Below the pieces are notes generated by a model, which worked only from the letters and a program-made list of their open reading frames with translations, was not told the origin of the DNA and did no database searches. Below, in pieces: positions 44,155 to 52,753 of a stretch of 64,000 bases of DNA; within the stretch, counting starts at the first letter, position 1, and every line of letters starts with the position of its first letter. Location: the NCBI RefSeq assembly GCF_000714435.1, contig NZ_JJMW01000019.1, positions 310,001 through 374,000 of the forward strand. Direction: 5' to 3'. The DNA comes from Exiguobacterium alkaliphilum 12/1. GTDB lineage: Bacteria > Bacillota > Bacilli > Exiguobacteriales > Exiguobacteriaceae. The translations under genes were made by a program, and so were the position numbers.

Positions 44155-45015
44155 ATGAATTGGATCGCCCGAAAATCATCCCAAATTCTCATCACGTGTA
44201 TCGTTTTGGTTGGGATTAGTGCCTTGCCGTCTTTAGTTGGACAACTCGAGTTTGTGCCCTCGAACTACTGGGGTGGTCTGCAACAACAATTTAGTCAGTT
44301 AACGAAACTGGATGAGATCACCTATTTCAACGTCACGGCGCAACGAGAGTTACCGTTATTACCAGCGATTGGACCGCTCATGAAGGAGACCGTCATCATC
44401 TTCATGACGTCGTTGGTCGTCGCGGTTGGATTTGCTCTCGTGTATGCGTACTTCTTTTATCGGAGCGGGAGACGCGTGCGCACCGTCCTAAGACAGACAA
44501 GTGAGACGCTCGAGATGGTACCGGATTTGTTTTGGCTCATCTTCACTCAATTCCTCGCTATCACTCTCTACAAGAAGACCGGGTTCGATCGCATCGAGGT
44601 CGCGGGCGGATTTGCAGAATACATACGCTTTTTACCAATCGTGACGTTAACGCTCACCATCTTGTTTTTCTTCCTCAAATGGTTGACGAAACACATATTG
44701 CAAGAAGAAACGACGCCGTTTCTCGAACTGGCACGAGCGAAGGGTGTCAAGCCGGTCTCGATGTTTTGGAAACACTTGCTCCCGAACTTGGTGTATCGGT
44801 TCTACCTCTTTTTCCGCTCGAATTTGATTACGGTATTGTCGAGTCTGTTGATTATCGAGTATTTGTTCAACGTGCAAGGCATCTTCCGGTTCATCGTCTA
44901 TAATCCTTCCATGCCGATACTACTCGTCATCTTGTTCGTCATCTACATCCCAATCTTTCTCGTGGATGTATTGGCGGAATGGCTCATCCCAGACGCTTGG
45001 AAAGGAGGGGTATGA
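44155..45015 (+). CDS. peptide-type ABC transporter permease (DppB-like)
   Basis: A 286-residue integral membrane subunit with six helices. The cytoplasmic EAA-type loop ELARAKGVKPVSMFWKHLLP (about residues 196-215) contacts an ATPase. The family is the BPD-transport inner membrane component of oligopeptide/nickel importers. The N-terminal part is longer and less conserved than usual. AAAGGGAG precedes ATG 44155. A second permease follows with a 1-base overlap. No binding protein or dedicated ATPase is adjacent. Confidence 0.82.
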   Translation: MNWIARKSSQILITCIVLVGISALPSLVGQLEFVPSNYWGGLQQQFSQLTKLDEITYFNVTAQRELPLLPAIGPLMKETVIIFMTSLVVAVGFALVYAYFFYRSGRRVRTVLRQTSETLEMVPDLFWLIFTQFLAITLYKKTGFDRIEVAGGFAEYIRFLPIVTLTLTILFFFLKWLTKHILQEETTPFLELARAKGVKPVSMFWKHLLPNLVYRFYLFFRSNLITVLSSLLIIEYLFNVQGIFRFIVYNPSMPILLVILFVIYIPIFLVDVLAEWLIPDAWKGGV

Positions 45016-46064
45016 TGCGCCGCGTACTCATCCGTGACCCGATTTTCTTGATCGTCTTCACGATTTTAATGGGTCTACTTTTACTCAGTATCGGGAATAC
45101 GATCTTTCGTGACGGACAGGTCGACCAGTTCCTGAACCGCTACTCGGAGGAAGGAAGATTGATTGGCATCCCGCCGCTCGAACCGTCGAAAGACCAATGG
45201 CTCGGGACGGACCGGGCCGGGAACGACTTGTTCCAGATGATGATTGAAGGGTTCAAGTGGACGGTCGGCATTTGCGCGATTGTTGCGCTCGGACGGATGG
45301 CGATTGGTTTGCTCGTCGGAATCCCGCTCGCATTTCGGGGGGCGCGGTTGAATCGTATCTTCAAGATGGTGTTGGACGGCTTTTTGATTTTACCGATTTC
45401 GTTACTGGCGATGATGATGTTGTTTTCCTCGTTGATGTTCGCCGACTCGACGATGGTGCCACCGCTCATCGATCGCGTATCGCTTCAGCTGACGGTCTTC
45501 ATCTTGCTCGGGTTACCTGCCGTGACGCTCTATTTGATCACAGAGGTCAGGCAACTGCTGAAACAAGAGTTTATGGTCGTCGCCGAGACGTTAGGTGGCA
45601 GTGTGTGGCATCGGACGAGGCGACATTTATGGCCGCACCTCATGCCGACGCTGGTGATCGTCTTCATGCAACAGTTCGTCCAGACGTTGATGTTGTTGAT
45701 TCATCTCTCTTTGTTCGGCGTCTTCTTCGGAGGAACTGTCTTCTTGTTTGAAGGGGTCATGCCGACGCTATTTGAGTGGTCGTCGATGTTCGGCTATTAT
45801 TTCAAGCAGTTCACGGCGACGACTTGGATGACGAGTCACATGTTCCTCGTCCCGGCCATCGGACTGTCCTTGCTCGTCTTCCTTAGCAACTTGTTGACGA
45901 GCCGGCTCGAGCGGGCGTTCCAATCACGGCGCCAAGAAGCAATCGTCACCGATGAGACGGTCTCGCAAGCCGAGGCGGCAGCGGCGTCACTCGACGAACC
46001 GTTTATGCTCGTTCATACGGATGAGGCGCTTCGACTCCATCGTAAAAAAGATATGAGCGGATGA
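45015..46064 (+). CDS. peptide-type ABC transporter permease (DppC-like)
   Basis: A 349-residue partner permease with six helices. The EAA loop is VVAETLGGSVWHRTRRHLWP (about residues 187-206), and a characteristic PxxxxWLGTDRAGNDLF segment follows the first helix. It has an unusual soluble C-terminal tail of about 50 residues rich in E, A and S. ATG 45015 is preferred over 45012 because GGAGGGG is 4 rather than 1 base away. Together with the previous gene it forms an incomplete importer that must borrow other subunits. Confidence 0.82.
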   Translation: MRRVLIRDPIFLIVFTILMGLLLLSIGNTIFRDGQVDQFLNRYSEEGRLIGIPPLEPSKDQWLGTDRAGNDLFQMMIEGFKWTVGICAIVALGRMAIGLLVGIPLAFRGARLNRIFKMVLDGFLILPISLLAMMMLFSSLMFADSTMVPPLIDRVSLQLTVFILLGLPAVTLYLITEVRQLLKQEFMVVAETLGGSVWHRTRRHLWPHLMPTLVIVFMQQFVQTLMLLIHLSLFGVFFGGTVFLFEGVMPTLFEWSSMFGYYFKQFTATTWMTSHMFLVPAIGLSLLVFLSNLLTSRLERAFQSRRQEAIVTDETVSQAEAAAASLDEPFMLVHTDEALRLHRKKDMSG

Positions 46065-46101
46065 TATGGTGAAAAAGTGAAGCCGCTGAATCCGTCTAAA
46101 C

Positions 46102-46134
46102 GAGGCATTCCTGAGTATAGGAGTGCCTCTTCTT
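46102..46134 (+). terminator. terminator of the permease pair
   Basis: GAGGCATTCCT pairs with AGGAGTGCCTC around GAGTAT; the following tail is TTCTTATT. Confidence 0.78.
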
Positions 46135-46190
46135 ATTGTCTTGAGTCAATTTAAAAAATATAGATATCAGAATAATCAAACAAAAGGATG

Positions 46191-46243
46191 GTCATTTGGA
46201 TAAATCTTGCTATACTTAAATCAACTAATAATTACCAAATGAC
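46191..46243. promoter_or_regulatory. 9-base inverted repeat upstream of the ABC exporter
   Basis: GTCATTTGG (46191-46199) and CCAAATGAC (46235-46243) are perfect arms 35 bases apart. They flank a TATACT -10-like box (46211). Candidate operator half-sites or an RNA stem in the leader. Confidence 0.4.
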
Positions 46244-46260
46244 ACGTTGGAGGTAAAAAT

Positions 46261-46959
46261 ATGGGTGAGTTTGAGTGTGTACAAATGACACGGAAGTTTC
46301 AAGGGGATGGAATCGATACGTATGCGCTGAAGCCAATCAATTTGAAGTTCAAAGCAGGTAACTTCGTATCTGTCATCGGACCATCAGGCTCAGGGAAATC
46401 GACACTCTTGAGTCTTCTCGGAACGCTCGACGTCCCGACGAGCGGCACGTTATCTTACGACGGACACGAGTTGAGTCAATTGAACGCGAAGGAACTGGCT
46501 AACTTTCGTTTCGAGAAGGTCGGCTTCATCTTCCAACAGTTTCATCTCATCCCGACGTTGACGGCCGTCGAGAACGTGATGGCCCCGCTCTTCGGTCGTA
46601 AGGTCGACTATGACAAAAAAGAGCGGGCCTTGTCGCTACTCGCACGCGTCGGATTACGGGAGAAGGCGGAGTCGTTGCCGTCCCAATTATCTGGGGGACA
46701 GCAACAACGTGTCGCGGTCGCACGCGCCCTCATCCATGAACCAGAATGGTTGCTCGCCGACGAGCCGACCGGGAATCTTGACTCGGAGACGGGCGAGGTC
46801 ATCTTCGAGCTGTTACGGGAGTTGAACGAGGAGAAAGGATGCGGCGTCATCTGTGTGACCCACGACCCGAGTATCGCCGAGCGAGCCGACGTCCAGGTCC
46901 GCATGAAGGACGGCGCGATCATCGAGGTAATCGATACGAGGGTGACGGGCAATGCTTAA
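46261..46959 (+). CDS. ABC transporter ATP-binding protein (LolD/MacB-type)
   Basis: A 232-residue ATPase of the exporter class that pairs with FtsX-fold permeases. Walker A is GPSGSGKSTLLSLLG (about residues 40-54), the signature LSGGQQQRVAVARAL (about 142) and Walker B EWLLADEPTGNLDSETG. The H-loop is VTHDPS. The downstream permease gene starts 7 bases before this stop, so the two are translationally coupled. Such systems export peptides or lipoproteins or sense antibiotics. GGAGG precedes the ATG. Confidence 0.93.
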   Translation: MGEFECVQMTRKFQGDGIDTYALKPINLKFKAGNFVSVIGPSGSGKSTLLSLLGTLDVPTSGTLSYDGHELSQLNAKELANFRFEKVGFIFQQFHLIPTLTAVENVMAPLFGRKVDYDKKERALSLLARVGLREKAESLPSQLSGGQQQRVAVARALIHEPEWLLADEPTGNLDSETGEVIFELLRELNEEKGCGVICVTHDPSIAERADVQVRMKDGAIIEVIDTRVTGNA

Positions 46960-48841
46960 GTTCATCTGGAACTCGTGGTGGCGCAACAAGGAGCGGTTCA
47001 TCCTGCTCCTCGTCGGTGTCTTGATCGTCAGCACCGGGCTGTCGTATCTCGTCGGGCTCACCGAATCGAACAAGGGGACGGTCGTCTCCGAGCTCGAGAA
47101 GCGATGGAAATCGTCGTATCATATCGTCGTCCGGCCGCCAGGCACGCGGAGCGTGACCGAGGAGCTGAACCTGCTCGAACCGAACTACATGAGCGGACTT
47201 CAGGGTGGGATCACACTGGAGCAGTATGAGCAAATCAAACAGATTGACGACATTGAGGTCGCGGCACCGATCGCGATGATCGGGTCGTATGATTATTTCA
47301 AAGATGTCGGAGAATTTAAACTGGATCGACCGGTCGTCTATCGTGTCAAGTTCACCGAGAAAACGGACACGGGTGCGAGAGTCGAGTCAGATGAATATTC
47401 GACCTACTTCTTAGGGAGATGGCAACCAACGGATGCCGACCCGGGTTATGGTCTAAGTCCGACGATGCCAGGCGATAAATTTACAGCAGGATTTGGTTCG
47501 AACTTTATGATAGCAGGGATCGACCCAGAAGCAGAGGCGGCACTTGTCGGATTGGATGCGGCGATGATTGAGAAGGAGGACATCAGTCAATACTTCGAGC
47601 AAACTGGTCAAACGAAAGTAGAGAACGGAATTATCCAGATGCCTGTCATCATGAGTACGAAAACGTTTGTAGATTCGACGATGGAGTTCGAGTTAGAAGA
47701 GGTTCAACTTCCGTTTGATTCGACTGATACGAGAGAGATTGCATCAAAAGTTCGAGATGCTGGGGGACAAGCCTATCTCGATACGTTAGACGGGAAGGCG
47801 CTTGATCAAATCGAGGAAATTTCCTCACTACAGGTACATAAGGCGCTAATCGATACATTCCTAAAGGATGGGAAGCTTGATTTTTCTAATGGAGATCAAG
47901 CTTTCAATTTTCTCGCTTTTCGACCTTCGGCACTGAACTATCAAACCGTTAAAAGTCCGTTCGAGGAACGATGGCCGTTCGCCTATCAAGTTAAGCCTTA
48001 TGAAGTGCCAGAGGATAGTATCTATCCATTTAAACAGATGTATCGTCCTCTGTCTTTATATAGTGAAACGAGTGATGGTTGGCCGAAAGTGAAGCTCAAT
48101 TATATCGGAGTCTTCGATCCAGAGAAGCTCGACATGGCGCGCGATCCGCTTACCGACCTACCGATGGAGACGTATTTCCCGGCCAAGGCGGACTGGGTCA
48201 TCGATGCGAATGACGAGCCGGTAAACCCGGTCAAGCAGATGAAGCCGGTCAACAATGACCGCGGCTTCCTGACGCGGCCGCCGCTCGTCTTGACGACACT
48301 CGAAGCGGCCGCAGCCATCATTGGTGACGAACCGATTTCGGCCATCCGCGTCAACGTGAGCGAGGTCGACGAACTGAACGAGGCGAGCGAGGCGAGGCTC
48401 CAGGCCGTTGCGAAGGAAATTGAGGAGAAGACGGGGCTCATCACCGATATCACACTCGGGTCGTCTCCGCAAATGGCGTTGACCTACCTACCTGGCCTGA
48501 GGGAAGGGGAGGCGCTCGGATGGGTCCAACAACCATGGGTCCGCTTAGGTTCCTCGTTCACCATCTTCGAGGAGACGAAGATGGGCATGGGCGGCGTCAT
48601 CGCGAGCGTCATCCTCGTCGCAGTTTTGTGCGTGTTCACGTCGAACGTGATCATGCTGTACGCACGGAAGAAAGAGTTTGCTGTGCTCCTCTCGCTCGGC
48701 TGGGGACCTCGTCAGCTCTCCAGGCTCCTGTTGATCGAGGCGCTCCTGCTCGGGGGTGTCGTCGCGCTCATCGCCTGGTCGATCTTGGGTGCGTTCTTAC
48801 TCGCCGGCGATACGGCGACGACGGGCTTCGTGTCGCCCTGA
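46952..48841 (+). pseudogene. FtsX-type ABC permease, N-terminal part (frameshifted)
   Basis: The first 629 residues of a large permease. There is an N-terminal helix (RFILLLVGVLIVSTGLSYLV), a long extracellular MacB-like domain (about residues 60-510), then the first FtsX helices (MGGVIASVILVAVLCVFTSNV and LLIEALLLGGVVALIAW). It ends at TGA 48839 right after ...GDTATTGFVSP. The continuation is found in the next frame (LRVALIGFGG, up to about 48865) and then a third frame (48867 onward), so two 1-base losses about 35 bases apart would explain the break. The segment 47280-48100 is clearly more A+T-rich than its flanks. Confidence 0.75.
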
Positions 48842-48866
48842 TCGGGTTTGGCGGTCTCGAATTTAT

Positions 48867-50198
48867 ATGTTAGGCTCGCTCGTCCCGATGCTGATGATCC
48901 GAAAAATCAAACCGTATGAGGCGCTTCGCTCCGGTGCGACGACGCGTGGACTGCGCATCGTTCGGACCGAAGGCGTCGTCGGGATGGCGTTCAACCAGCT
49001 CGTGACCCAGTGGAAGCGCACGATTTTGACACTCCTCGCCATCGCCGTGCCGACGAGCCTGTTTATGTTCTTCCTGTTCGTCTCGGTCCGCCTGCAGGGC
49101 GTCATGTTCACGTCGCTCCTCGGGGAATACGTCGCGCTCGAGGTCGGGACGATGCACTATGTCGCCATGGCCGTGGCACTTCTCATCGCCATCCTGACGA
49201 CGACCGAGGTCATGTGGCAGAACATCAGTGAGCGTAGGAGTGAGATCGCCATCTTGAAGGCGACAGGGTGGCGATCGGCGAACGTGCGCCGACTCGTGCT
49301 CGTCGAAGGGGGATTGCTTGGACTCTTGTCCGGAATACTCGGCCTGGTCGTCGCGGGCGTGCTCGTCTGGAACGTGTATGGGTCGCTCCCGTTAACCGAG
49401 CTGCTTTTCCTCATGTCGACACTCTTTTTACCGATTGTGACTGGAGTTTTAGGGGCCTTGCTCCCGGCCCAGATGGCCGTCAACGTCTTGCCGTATCAGG
49501 CGATGCGTGGGACCCAGGTGAACACGAGACGGACAGAACGTCGTTTCAAATGGATTCTCGGAACTATCGGTGGTTCGCTCGGTGCCGCTGTTCTGACGTT
49601 ATTCTTCTTTGCGTTACCAGAAGCGGGCGAACTTAGATCATCTGATGAGGCCAAACCGATTATACAAGGAACGACAGGTGAGAAATTAGCAGATCTTCAG
49701 GATAAGAAAAATGAGGAGACATCACATAAGGAAGACGTCATTGTAGTGGAAGATGCCATCCAAGAACGTGGGGAAGCGGCATTCCGTATCTATGAAGTCA
49801 CGAATGCAGAACGTGAAGGTGAAGAGATACAAGTTTTCAATCCGGTCAATCCACCAGATGGTATACAGATTTCCACTCCGACAGCACGTTTACTCACTAT
49901 TCCTGTTCAAGTTACGGTAAAGCTAGAAGATGTTCCGGGTCAAGAAGACTTTACCTTTAGGTTCATGCCTCAACACTATCCTTTACTTGATGGACAAGGA
50001 GATAAATATGAGGTGAAAGATGTAACGATCCTTGAGGAGGAAGGGTGGGATGGAAAATCCCAGCTAACCGTCCCTGCAAACGTAAAAGTTTTATTAACCT
50101 ATGAGATTCCTTCAGAAGTTGAACGCGTTGCATTACTAGTAAACGGAAACTTGTTTATTGGAGAACATGTATACGTCATCGACTCTGTTTCAAATTGA
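48867..50198 (+). pseudogene. FtsX-type ABC permease, C-terminal part with DUF4352-like tail
   Basis: Continuation of the same permease after the frameshifts. It holds MLGSLVPMLMIRKIKPYEAL, a second FtsX-fold core with ERRSEIAILKATGWRSANVR (typical of these permeases) and four helices to about 49620. The remaining 190 residues are extracellular: an acidic linker, then a beta-rich domain ending LLTYEIPSEVERVALLVNGN, which resembles DUF4352 (immunoglobulin-like). ATG 48867 lacks a good ribosome binding site, so independent translation is doubtful. The tail has lower GC than the helices. Confidence 0.7.
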
Positions 50199-50342
50199 AA
50201 AAACGAAGTGATTAATGGAGATATACGGAAGGAAGGATTTCATCGTACGAATATCGAAGGGAATGGTGCGAAAAAGTAATTGTCGCGTATCGTTGAGTGC
50301 CAATCACTTATGTTCCAAAAACATTTAAAAGGAGATTATGAG

Positions 50343-50759
50343 ATGGAATCCAACACTGTGACAGTATCATCTCTCGTTGATGCGCCAATCGATAAAGTAT
50401 GGCGACTTTGGACAGAACCCGACCATATTAAACAGTGGAATCATGCATCCGAAGATTGGCATACGACGGAAGCAGAGAATGACTTGAGAGCCGGAGGAAA
50501 ATTTCGAAGTCGGATGGAGGCCAAGGATAAAAGTATGGGCTTCGATTTTGAAGGTGTATATGATGAAGTTCAAGTCAATCACCTCATTCAATATCACCTT
50601 GAAGACAATCGTAGAGTAACCGTTTCATTTATTTCGGACGGTGAGCAAACAAAAGTGGTCGAAACGTTTGACGCGGAATCGATGAATCCGATTGAGATGC
50701 AGCGTCAAGGTTGGCAGGCGATTCTTGATAACTTCCAAAAGTACGTGGAAGCAAACTGA
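50343..50759 (+). CDS. SRPBCC/AHSA1-domain protein
   Basis: A 138-residue protein with the START-like hydrophobic-cavity fold of the Aha1 C-terminal family. It begins TVTVSSLVDAPIDKVWRLWT, has DHIKQWNHASEDW and AGGKFRSRMEAKD, and ends with the long helix GWQAILDNFQKYVE. Members often bind small hydrophobic ligands or act in stress responses; the ligand is unknown. ATG 50343 has AAAGGAG at 8 bases. The 144 bases before it hold no gene. Confidence 0.85.
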   Translation: MESNTVTVSSLVDAPIDKVWRLWTEPDHIKQWNHASEDWHTTEAENDLRAGGKFRSRMEAKDKSMGFDFEGVYDEVQVNHLIQYHLEDNRRVTVSFISDGEQTKVVETFDAESMNPIEMQRQGWQAILDNFQKYVEAN

Positions 50760-50786
50760 TTTACGTTTATACAAATTTTTACGAAA

Positions 50787-50836
50787 GACACGCTATGCAC
50801 ATTTCGACGTAGAAATGGATATAGCGTGTCTCTTTT
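50787..50836 (+). terminator. terminator after the SRPBCC gene
   Basis: GACACGCTAT pairs with ATAGCGTGTC, with an inner CATTTC/GAAATG stem; TCTTTT follows. Confidence 0.82.
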
Positions 50837-50881
50837 ATAGCGATTGTGTCAATAAAACGACAACTTGAATGGAGGGTTGAG

Positions 50882-51130
50882 GTGCCGAACATTAAAACGT
50901 TCATATTCTTTTTTATAGTTGTGTACGTGGTTCTAAGTCTTCCAGTAATGCTAGTAATCGGCTATGTGATTGATTGGGTACCGGAAGCAAGTTTGTCCCA
51001 AAAACTTAGAGGATACGTAATTGACGGACTAACGAATGAGTTTCAGCTTAAGATTGCAATCTCAGCGATAGCCAGTCTGGTGCTAATCTCCTTGCTGTCG
51101 AGACGTAGAGCCAATCAATCGCTTCGATAG
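50882..51130 (+). CDS. small membrane protein, GTG start
   Basis: An 82-residue protein with a long hydrophobic segment at residues 6-30 and another at about 55-72 (IAISAIASLVLISLL), ending in a basic RRRANQ tail. GTG 50882 lies 5 bases after GGAGGG; the frame is open upstream but without a better start. Function unknown. It converges with the next gene, and no terminator is visible between them. Confidence 0.55.
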   Translation: MPNIKTFIFFFIVVYVVLSLPVMLVIGYVIDWVPEASLSQKLRGYVIDGLTNEFQLKIAISAIASLVLISLLSRRRANQSLR

Positions 51131-51138
51131 ACATCGCT

Positions 51139-51570
51139 TCATTCTTCAACGGGTTGTGTCTTCACTTGCGTCATCCTCGCGTCAAACTTGTCATAATCGA
51201 TGTTCCCTGACTTTGCCGTGTAAAAGAAACCGTGGTAGCGGAGCGTGTCCTCGCTATTGATGATAAATTCATCGAGCTCGTCTCCGTCTTGATCGTATAA
51301 GGTGACCCGATACGAGTATCCCATATAGCCGATACTGGGCTTTCCTTTTTGAAAGGTGACGTCATTCAAGTTATTCATGACAGCGTATATGTCGTCTCGG
51401 TCATTCAAATTGAGTTCATAACCGCTCTGCCCGTCAAACACATGGATGCGGGACACGCTCGACGGTGACGTCGTGATGACGCGTTGCGGGATAAATGTCG
51501 TCGCATATAGCAGTCCGATAACGAGACCGGTAATCAATATATACTTACGTTTGTTGTGGAATTTCTTCAA
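51139..51570 (-). CDS. membrane-anchored extracytoplasmic protein of unknown function
   Basis: A 143-residue protein with a basic N-terminus, one hydrophobic helix (YILITGLVIGLLYATTF) and a beta-rich exterior domain containing NDRDDIYAVMNNLNDVTF and YSYRVTLYDQDGDELDEF. The layout is like small DUF5301-type domains, but I am not sure of this. The start is TTG 51570 with AAGGAG 7 bases upstream; no in-frame ATG fits. It follows arr on the same strand by 17 bases, so they may be co-transcribed. Confidence 0.62.
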   Translation of the reverse strand: MKKFHNKRKYILITGLVIGLLYATTFIPQRVITTSPSSVSRIHVFDGQSGYELNLNDRDDIYAVMNNLNDVTFQKGKPSIGYMGYSYRVTLYDQDGDELDEFIINSEDTLRYHGFFYTAKSGNIDYDKFDARMTQVKTQPVEE

Positions 51571-51587
51571 AATCGTTCTCCTTCGTG

Positions 51588-52004
51588 TCAGTCGTCAATC
51601 ACATCTTCCCCGGCTTGCCTCAGTTTCTCAAGTGATTCAAGCATATGCGCGATTACATCGTCAGGGTGGCGTTCCCACGCGCCGAGTTCGGCCACGACTT
51701 TGAGCGGGACGTTCGACCGATACGACCGGGTCGGATTGCCAGGGAAGCGCTTGTCCGTCAAATTCGGGTCGTTCTCGAAGTCGCCCGTCGGTTCGACGAG
51801 ATAGATGCGCTCACGAGCCTCACCGCTCGCCAGTTCGGCACCCCATTTGGCGGCGTCGAGGGTGGCGGTGAAATAGATGTAGTTCGACTGTTTCTCTTGA
51901 TAGTTCGAACGTCGCTTCGGTTCAAGCAAGTCCCCAAGCTTCAGTTCGGCTTTCGTGCCGTGGAAAAACGGGCCGGGGTCGAGCGGTTTGATGTCATCAG
52001 TCAT
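51588..52004 (-). CDS. arr: rifampin ADP-ribosyltransferase
   Basis: A 138-residue enzyme that transfers ADP-ribose from NAD+ to rifamycins and so inactivates them. The family hallmarks are very clear: PFFHGTKAELKLGDLLEP at the start, SNYIYFTATLDAAKWGAELA in the middle, YLVEPTGDFENDPN and KRFPGNPTRSYRS. The length matches Arr. GGAGAG precedes ATG 52004. No mobile element or integron site is next to it, so it looks chromosomal and intrinsic. Confidence 0.95.
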   Translation of the reverse strand: MTDDIKPLDPGPFFHGTKAELKLGDLLEPKRRSNYQEKQSNYIYFTATLDAAKWGAELASGEARERIYLVEPTGDFENDPNLTDKRFPGNPTRSYRSNVPLKVVAELGAWERHPDDVIAHMLESLEKLRQAGEDVIDD

Positions 52005-52105
52005 GCTTCATCTCTCCTTCAGTCAGGTTGGCTTCACAGTATAGTGGATGAATTTAAGAGAAGATAGTCTGTTTTTGGCTCGTGAATCGCGATATAATAA
52101 AGACG

Positions 52106-52131
52106 GGAAGAGCGTTCGGCTCTTCCTTTTT
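52106..52131. terminator. hairpin between arr and the GNAT gene
   Basis: GGAAGAGC/GCTCTTCC stem with five T residues on the plus strand and a weaker T-rich tail on the minus strand. It probably terminates the minus-strand GNAT gene. Confidence 0.7.
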
Positions 52132-52144
52132 CGTTACATAGAAT

Positions 52145-52591
52145 TTAAAGCTGTTTACGGAACGCATAGCTCGTGATGGCAAAGTCCATCTTATCTGTAT
52201 AAAAACGGTGCGCTTCGGTCCGAGCGAGTCCCGATTCGAGGGCGACGTATTTGGCACCTCGGTCGCGGGCGTATTCGTGGACGAAGTGAAGCAACATCTC
52301 ACCATATCCCTTCGAGCGATGGTTCATGCACGTCACGAGGTCGTAAACGAAGACGTGCTTCTCGAGATAGAGATTGACGCGAACTTCGATTCCCGCGAGC
52401 GAGACGATTGTATCGTCGGCGTATAACGCATACAGTTCATAGCCCTGTGGTCGCATGGCGGAGACGAGCTCGCAATAGGCCTCAAGCGTCAGGTCGGTGC
52501 GCAGTTGGTTCATGACAGGGAATGAGTCATCGAGTTCGCGTGGCGACTCGATTGGTTTGATGGAATAGATGGTCGATGGAATGGGAATCAT
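52145..52591 (-). CDS. GNAT-family N-acetyltransferase
   Basis: A 148-residue acetyltransferase. The acetyl-CoA loop is NHRSKGYGEMLLHFVHEYA (about residues 90-108), preceded by VYDLVTC; the final part AHRFYTDKMDFAITSYAFRK is typical. The AAGGAGG ribosome binding site is only 1 base from ATG 52591, so the real start may be a rare codon (ATT) a few codons in, or the site is used inefficiently. Acceptor unknown. Confidence 0.82.
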   Translation of the reverse strand: MIPIPSTIYSIKPIESPRELDDSFPVMNQLRTDLTLEAYCELVSAMRPQGYELYALYADDTIVSLAGIEVRVNLYLEKHVFVYDLVTCMNHRSKGYGEMLLHFVHEYARDRGAKYVALESGLARTEAHRFYTDKMDFAITSYAFRKQL

Positions 52592-52689
52592 GCCTCCTTA
52601 TTCAAAAGGTTGTGCTGTTGATTTCTCTTATATGAGATCCGATTCCTTTACCGGTAATACATTTCTTACAGATTTTCATTAGCATATCG

Positions 52690-52735
52690 AAAAGCCCTGG
52701 AACCATGCCGTTCATCGATGGTGGGTTCCAGAGCT
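52690..52735 (-). terminator. terminator of the degenerate GGDEF gene
   Basis: On the minus strand AAGCTCTGGAACC pairs with GGTTCCAGGGCTT (one mismatch) and TTTTC follows. Confidence 0.78.
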
Positions 52736-52753
52736 TGATTGGTCAACGTAATT

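Noticed and set aside
48520-48873. 117-codon plus-strand frame inside the split permease
   Set aside because: Only its last 15 or so codons are meaningful, as the bridge between the two frameshifts; the rest is out-of-frame noise.
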